From the NCBI RefSeq assembly GCF_006861775.1, contig NZ_VDGG01000013.1, forward strand, positions 47,153 through 90,882: a stretch of 43,730 nucleotides of DNA. The letters are read 5' to 3'. A program made the position numbers and the translations under genes. Of this stretch, positions 39,665 to 43,730 are shown piece by piece; the first letter of the stretch is position 1; every line of letters begins with the position of its first letter. The notes beneath the pieces were generated by a model, which saw only the letters and a list, made by a program, of their open reading frames with translations, did no database searches and had not been told where the DNA came from. Source of the DNA: Psychrobacillus soli (lineage in GTDB: Bacteria; Bacillota; Bacilli; Bacillales_A; Planococcaceae).

Positions 39665-42076
39665 TTATCCTCTTAACTCCGCCCCTGCTTGCTCCGCAAG
39701 TGCTTTTAATACTTTATTATGTGCATTTACTACTTCTTCGTCTGTTAGTGTACGTTCCGGGTCGAAGTATGTTAGAGAGAATGCAACCGATTTTTTGCCG
39801 GCTTCCATTTTTTCTCCTTCATATAAATCGAATAAATGTACACCTTTTAATAGACGTCCACCAGATAATTGGATAATTGCTTGTAGTTCGCCGGTAGCTT
39901 TTTCGCTATCTACTACTAATGCAATATCACGAGTGATTGATGGGAATTTAGAAACTGGCGCATAGTATAATGCTTCTACTTCTTTGTTAATTACTTTAGC
40001 TAAGTTCAATTCCACTACATACGTTTCTTTCAAGTCACGCATCTTTTGTTCAGATGGATGTAATTGACCGATCAGACCAATTTCTTCTCCAGCAAGTTTA
40101 ATAGAAGCTGTGCGCCCCGGATGTAATCCGTCTACTACTGTACGTTCAAAAGTAAGTTCTTTTGAATGACCAAGTAGCTCCATTAATCCTTCGACAATTC
40201 CTTTTAATACGAAGAAATCAACTGCTTTTTTCTCTCCTTGCCAGCTATGGTCTAGCCATTTTCCAGCAATGACTGCTGCTAAATGTTCTTGTTCATGAGG
40301 TAGACCAGATTCTGTTTCGCCTAAGAATACGGACCCTACTTCATAAAGAGCAACTGTATCTGCTTGACGAGCAGTATTATACGTTACTGCATCTAATAAA
40401 TGAGGGATTAAGCTTTGGCGAAGTGTGCTGCGCTCTTCGCTCATTGGCATTAATAGCTCTGTTACTGGCGCAGTTTCTAATGCAAATTTTTGTGACATTT
40501 CTTTGGATGTTAAAGAATACGTAATAGCTTGGTAAAGGCCTGCACCTTCTAAATAAGCGCGAACTTGACGACGTCTTGCTTGGTAAGATGATAGTCCACC
40601 TGGTTTTGATTCTTCCACTGGAAGCGTCATTGGGATTTCATCATACCCATACATACGCGCAATTTCTTCTACAATGTCTTCTGGAATTTTAATATCTTGA
40701 CGACGAGTCGGTGCCTTAATGTATAAATAACCATTTGCCGCTTGGTGGTCAAATTTTAATCTTGTTAAAATAGAAGTCATATCTTCTAAAGAAATTTTCA
40801 TTCCTAAACGATTATTAATAAAATCAGGAGACACAACTACTTCAGCAGGTACTTTGTCTAATTCATCTACGACTACAGAACCAGCTAGTACTTCCCCATC
40901 TGCAAGCTCAGCAAGTAAACTTGCCGCACGCTCTGCCGCTAGAATAACACGATTTGGATCGACACCTTTTTCAAAACGAGCACTTGCATCACTGCGCAAG
41001 TTATGGTCTTTTGACGTTTGACGAACAGATCCACCTGTAAAGTAAGCAGATTCAATAACAACAGTCGTCGTACCATCATGCACTTCCGAATTTGCTCCAC
41101 CCATTACACCTGCAATAGCAACTGGCTCTTTGCCGTTTGTAATGACTAAATGATTCGACTTAAGTGTACGTTCTTGATCATCCAGTGTAACAATTTTTTC
41201 TCCGTCATTTGCAAGACGAATGACAAGTTCTTTTGTTTCTAGGCGGTCATAGTCAAATGCATGAAGTGGTTGGCCGTATTCCATTAATACGTAGTTTGTA
41301 ATATCTACTACGTTATTATGTGGACGAACACCAGCAGCCATTAGACGATGTTGTAACCAAAGTGGCGATTCTTTAATTTGCACATTTTTTACTACTTTTG
41401 CTACGTACATTGGATTTGCTTCGATTGCATCAATACGTAAACTTAAGTAATCTGAAGCTTTTTCGCTACTTTCCGTGTAAGTTGCTTCTGGATATTTCAT
41501 ATCCTCGGATAAAATGGCACCTACTTCATAGGCAACTCCAAGCATGCTTAGCGCATCTGAGCGGTTTGGTGTTAAGCCAAGTTCAAGGAGTGTGTCATCT
41601 AACCCAAGTAGTGGAAGTGCACTTTCACCAGGAGTTGCTGTTTCTGGAAGCACATAAATACCCTCTGCATACGCTTTTGGTACTAGTCTTCCTTCAATAC
41701 CCAACTCTTGAAGCGAACAAATCATTCCGTTCGATTCTTCCCCACGAAGTTTTGCTTTTTTAATTTTTATACCACCAGGAAGTACTGCTCCTGGACGAGC
41801 AACGATTACTTTTTGTCCTGCAGCAACGTTCGGAGCACCACAAATAATCTGTGTTGTTTCTTCTCCTACGTCCACTTGGCAAATATTTAGTTTATCTGCT
41901 TCCGGATGTTTCATGCATTCTTTCACATACCCGACTACTACATTTGTCATTCCATGAGAACGATCTATTACTGCATCGACTTCGATACCGGAACGAGTAA
42001 TTTTCTCACCTAACTCTTTTGGATCAAGTCCGTGTGTATTTACATATTCTGCTAACCATTTCGTAGAAACTAACAT
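39665..42076 (-). CDS. pheT: Phenylalanyl-tRNA synthetase beta subunit
   Basis: PheT forms the alpha2-beta2 enzyme with PheS that charges tRNA-Phe; the beta chain carries tRNA binding and editing. The 803-residue protein has an N-terminal tRNA-binding domain (about 40-150, with CSLQELGIEG), the B3/B4 editing domain (about 200-400), B5 domain, a catalytic-like domain (about 480-690, with TAVTEL... segments) and a C-terminal anticodon-binding FDX-ACB domain (about 708-802, KFPSITRDIALVV). Length is normal. The ATG follows AAGGAGG. It lies 12 bases after pheS in the T-box-controlled operon. A terminator follows, and the accessory region begins. Confidence 0.97.
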   Translation of the reverse strand: MLVSTKWLAEYVNTHGLDPKELGEKITRSGIEVDAVIDRSHGMTNVVVGYVKECMKHPEADKLNICQVDVGEETTQIICGAPNVAAGQKVIVARPGAVLPGGIKIKKAKLRGEESNGMICSLQELGIEGRLVPKAYAEGIYVLPETATPGESALPLLGLDDTLLELGLTPNRSDALSMLGVAYEVGAILSEDMKYPEATYTESSEKASDYLSLRIDAIEANPMYVAKVVKNVQIKESPLWLQHRLMAAGVRPHNNVVDITNYVLMEYGQPLHAFDYDRLETKELVIRLANDGEKIVTLDDQERTLKSNHLVITNGKEPVAIAGVMGGANSEVHDGTTTVVIESAYFTGGSVRQTSKDHNLRSDASARFEKGVDPNRVILAAERAASLLAELADGEVLAGSVVVDELDKVPAEVVVSPDFINNRLGMKISLEDMTSILTRLKFDHQAANGYLYIKAPTRRQDIKIPEDIVEEIARMYGYDEIPMTLPVEESKPGGLSSYQARRRQVRAYLEGAGLYQAITYSLTSKEMSQKFALETAPVTELLMPMSEERSTLRQSLIPHLLDAVTYNTARQADTVALYEVGSVFLGETESGLPHEQEHLAAVIAGKWLDHSWQGEKKAVDFFVLKGIVEGLMELLGHSKELTFERTVVDGLHPGRTASIKLAGEEIGLIGQLHPSEQKMRDLKETYVVELNLAKVINKEVEALYYAPVSKFPSITRDIALVVDSEKATGELQAIIQLSGGRLLKGVHLFDLYEGEKMEAGKKSVAFSLTYFDPERTLTDEEVVNAHNKVLKALAEQAGAELRG

Positions 42077-42088
42077 GATTTTTCCTCC

Positions 42089-43126
42089 TTACACTTCTGT
42101 TCGGTGGAATTGCGATAAGAAACGCACATCATTCGTATAGAAATGACGAATATCTTCCACTCCATATTTCAACATCGCAATACGTTCTGGACCCATACCA
42201 AATGCAAAGCCAGAAAGTTTTTTCGAATCATATCCAGCCATCTCTAATACGTTCGGATGAACCATACCTGCACCTAAAATTTCAATCCAACCAGTTTTCT
42301 TACAAACGTTACAGCCACTGCCGCCACATTTGAAACAAGAAATATCCATTTCAACGGAAGGCTCCGTAAATGGGAAGAAACTTGGACGTAGACGGATTTC
42401 ACGATCTTCTCCGAACATTTTCTTCGCAAATACAGAAAGTGTTCCTTTAAGGTCACTCATGCGAATATTCTCGCCAATAACAAGCCCTTCGATTTGTGTA
42501 AATTGGTGTGAATGTGTCGCATCATCATTATCACGACGATATACTTTACCAGGACAAATAATTTTAATCGGCTTGCCTTCTTTTGCTTCCATCGTACGAG
42601 CTTGAACAGGTGATGTATGTGTACGAAGAAGAATGTCTTCTGAGATGTAGAATGAATCTTGCATATCACGAGCTGGGTGACCTTTTGGTAAGTTCAATGC
42701 TTCGAAATTGTAGTAATCTTTTTCTACTTCTGGACCTTCTGCAATTTCGTAACCCATGCTTATAAACAAGTCTTCGATTTCTTCTACTACACGAGTTAGT
42801 GGATGATGGTTTCCTGTTTTTACCGGACGCCCAGGTAATGTCACATCAATCGATTCTTTTTCCAGTTGTTCTTGAATCGCTTGATCTTGAAGTAGCGTCA
42901 TGCGAGCTTCTAACACTTCTGTTACTTCTTCACGAACTACGTTTACAAGAGCTCCCATTTTCGGACGTTCTTCTGCAGGAAGTTTTCCCATTCCTTTTAG
43001 TAGATCCGTAATCGGTCCCTTTTTCCCTAAATATGCAACACGCACATCGTTTAATTCTTTGACATTCATTGAAGCTTCAATTTTTTGTAATGCTTCTTCT
43101 TTTAACTGTTGAAGTTGTGCTTCCAT
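42089..43126 (-). CDS. pheS: Phenylalanyl-tRNA synthetase alpha subunit
   Basis: PheS is the catalytic class II synthetase chain that activates phenylalanine. The 345-residue protein has an N-terminal coiled coil, the conserved [11 protein letters not shown] (about 33-43), motif 2 region [20 protein letters not shown] (about 196-215) and motif 3 near [14 protein letters not shown] (about 307-320), plus the firmicute CxxC-type insert [18 protein letters not shown] chose the ATG at 43124-43126, whose product starts [13 protein letters not shown] like B. subtilis PheS; the longer frame begins at a TTG (43153) that overlaps the AGGAGAG ribosome binding site. The spacing to this site is a little long (about 11 bases). 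It is first in pheST. Confidence 0.95.
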   Translation of the reverse strand: MEAQLQQLKEEALQKIEASMNVKELNDVRVAYLGKKGPITDLLKGMGKLPAEERPKMGALVNVVREEVTEVLEARMTLLQDQAIQEQLEKESIDVTLPGRPVKTGNHHPLTRVVEEIEDLFISMGYEIAEGPEVEKDYYNFEALNLPKGHPARDMQDSFYISEDILLRTHTSPVQARTMEAKEGKPIKIICPGKVYRRDNDDATHSHQFTQIEGLVIGENIRMSDLKGTLSVFAKKMFGEDREIRLRPSFFPFTEPSVEMDISCFKCGGSGCNVCKKTGWIEILGAGMVHPNVLEMAGYDSKKLSGFAFGMGPERIAMLKYGVEDIRHFYTNDVRFLSQFHRTEV

Positions 43127-43149
43127 GTTTTGTTGATCTCTCCTTTTTG

Positions 43150-43424
43150 ACAAAATAAAAACCCCGCCCCTATAAAAGGGACGAGGACTAATTTCGCGGT
43201 ACCACCCTGATTATTGCACGACAAAAATGTGCAATCACTCAATTCGACTAACGGCTCTACACCGGCACACCTTTACAGTCAAATTCACGACTGGTCCCGG
43301 TGGCAGCTAGCGGGGTGAACTTCTATATGCATTCTCTATTTACACTTTCAGTCCAGGTGTAAAATTCCTTTTTTCGAATCGTCATATATACTTTTCCCGA
43401 TGACAGCTTTTATATATCAAATTA
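43150..43424 (-). promoter_or_regulatory. T-box leader (phenylalanine) of pheST
   Basis: On the minus strand AGGGTGGTACCGCG (43195-43208) is the invariant T-box that pairs with the uncharged tRNA acceptor end. Downstream, a GC-rich hairpin (about 43161-43187) followed by T residues is the terminator; the T-box and its partner form the antiterminator. A likely specifier codon TTC (Phe) lies at 43317-43319, followed by A as usual. Low charged tRNA-Phe should allow read-through into pheST. Confidence 0.95.
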
Positions 43425-43430
43425 TATTCT

Positions 43431-43459
43431 ATTATACGAAGTTTTAAACATTTCATCAA
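43431..43459 (-). promoter_or_regulatory. Sigma-A promoter of pheST
   Basis: On the minus strand TTGATG (43454-43459) and TATAAT (43431-43436) are exactly 17 bases apart. Transcription would start near 43424, the beginning of the T-box leader. Confidence 0.75.
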
Positions 43460-43539
43460 GTGTGACTTATTTTATGTTGCGCAATTGTACAATAATATTG
43501 CACATAATAGGGATACTGCGCGGTAAAAGCCCTATTAGG

Positions 43540-43676
43540 TGACCGCTGTGATTTTCGCTACAGTCGTACGCTTTCCACCGGGTAAGCGATGAGTCTTCAC
43601 CGCCGCTTAGGCGGACGTTGTGAAGTCTCATTATGCTCACTTATCCGGTAGGAGTCGCCGGCTGCAACGGAATCTA
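43540..43676 (+). repeat. Interspersed repeat, right copy with long hairpin
   Basis: The first 54 bases (43540-43593, starting TGACCGCTGT and containing GCTTTCCACCGGGTAAGCG) match the minus strand of 120-174 with 50 identities. Here the element continues into a long imperfect hairpin: GGGTAAGCGATGAG and CTTCAC on the left pair with GTGAAG, CTCAT and TTATCC on the right, around CCGCTTAGGCGG. It is outside the pheST promoter. No gene is visible in 43460-43730. Confidence 0.7.
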
Positions 43677-43730
43677 TAGTAAAGACTAAATTATCAGAAT
43701 CTAATATTAAAATAAATGGTTGAACGAGAC

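Noticed and set aside
42274-42765. Several 60-90 codon frames on both strands within pheS
   Set aside because: They are out of frame with the well-conserved pheS and have no ribosome binding sites or family features.

Overview
The window is low-GC DNA from a Gram-positive bacterium of the order Bacillales, most likely a Planococcaceae (Psychrobacillus/Sporosarcina/Lysinibacillus-like) species. The evidence is AGGAGG-type ribosome binding sites with TTG and GTG starts, a lysine riboswitch before lysC, a T-box before pheST, and a gene order that is the reverse of the B. subtilis block pheS-pheT-rnhC-zapA-cvpA-polX-mutS2-yshE-lcfA-fadR-fadB-etfB-etfA-trxA-uvrC-lysC. The genus is an inference; no rRNA is present.

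Layout. 0.2-16.3 kb is the conserved housekeeping block: aspartokinase, UvrC, thioredoxin, the EtfAB/enoyl-CoA hydratase/acyl-CoA ligase fatty-acid oxidation set with its TetR regulator FadR, MutS2, PolX, CvpA, ZapA and divergent RNase HIII. 39.6-43.4 kb is pheST with its T-box. Between pheT and rnhC, which are neighbours in B. subtilis, lie about 23 kb of accessory genes: a nitronate monooxygenase-like enzyme, a small hypothetical protein, an MFS transporter, rpoN (sigma-54), a hut-like operon, two sigma-54 activators, a CitMHS/AtuA-type operon and a MetNIQ-type importer.

The most interesting part is 19.3-37.1 kb. It holds sigma-54 (with a probable CcpA cre site just after its promoter), two enhancer-binding proteins, and two operons each preceded by a clear -24/-12 promoter with perfect inverted repeats upstream. 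One operon looks like histidine degradation: HutU, an amino-acid ABC importer, a YjiH-type transporter, HutI, an M20 hydrolase and HutH. However, HutH, HutU and HutI all depart from the canonical family at motifs that contact substrate or do catalysis, HutG is absent, and an M20 enzyme with one altered metal ligand is present instead. This suggests a parallel pathway for a modified histidine (for example a methylated histidine) rather than ordinary histidine use. The second operon pairs a CitMHS carboxylate transporter with a split AtuA (DUF1446) protein of unknown chemistry; three TTCTA-N6-TAGAA sites lie between it and its activator gene.

Also noted: a structured interspersed repeat (three copies in the housekeeping block) whose hairpin arms differ in sequence but still pair; a second repeat in inverted orientation at both window ends; a 21-bp-period repeat array after rnhC; and an unlisted 26-residue membrane peptide after the DUF350 gene. 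Several starts were corrected from ribosome binding site and promoter positions (fadR, zapA, nitronate monooxygenase, rpoN, atuA-like, citMHS, pheS).
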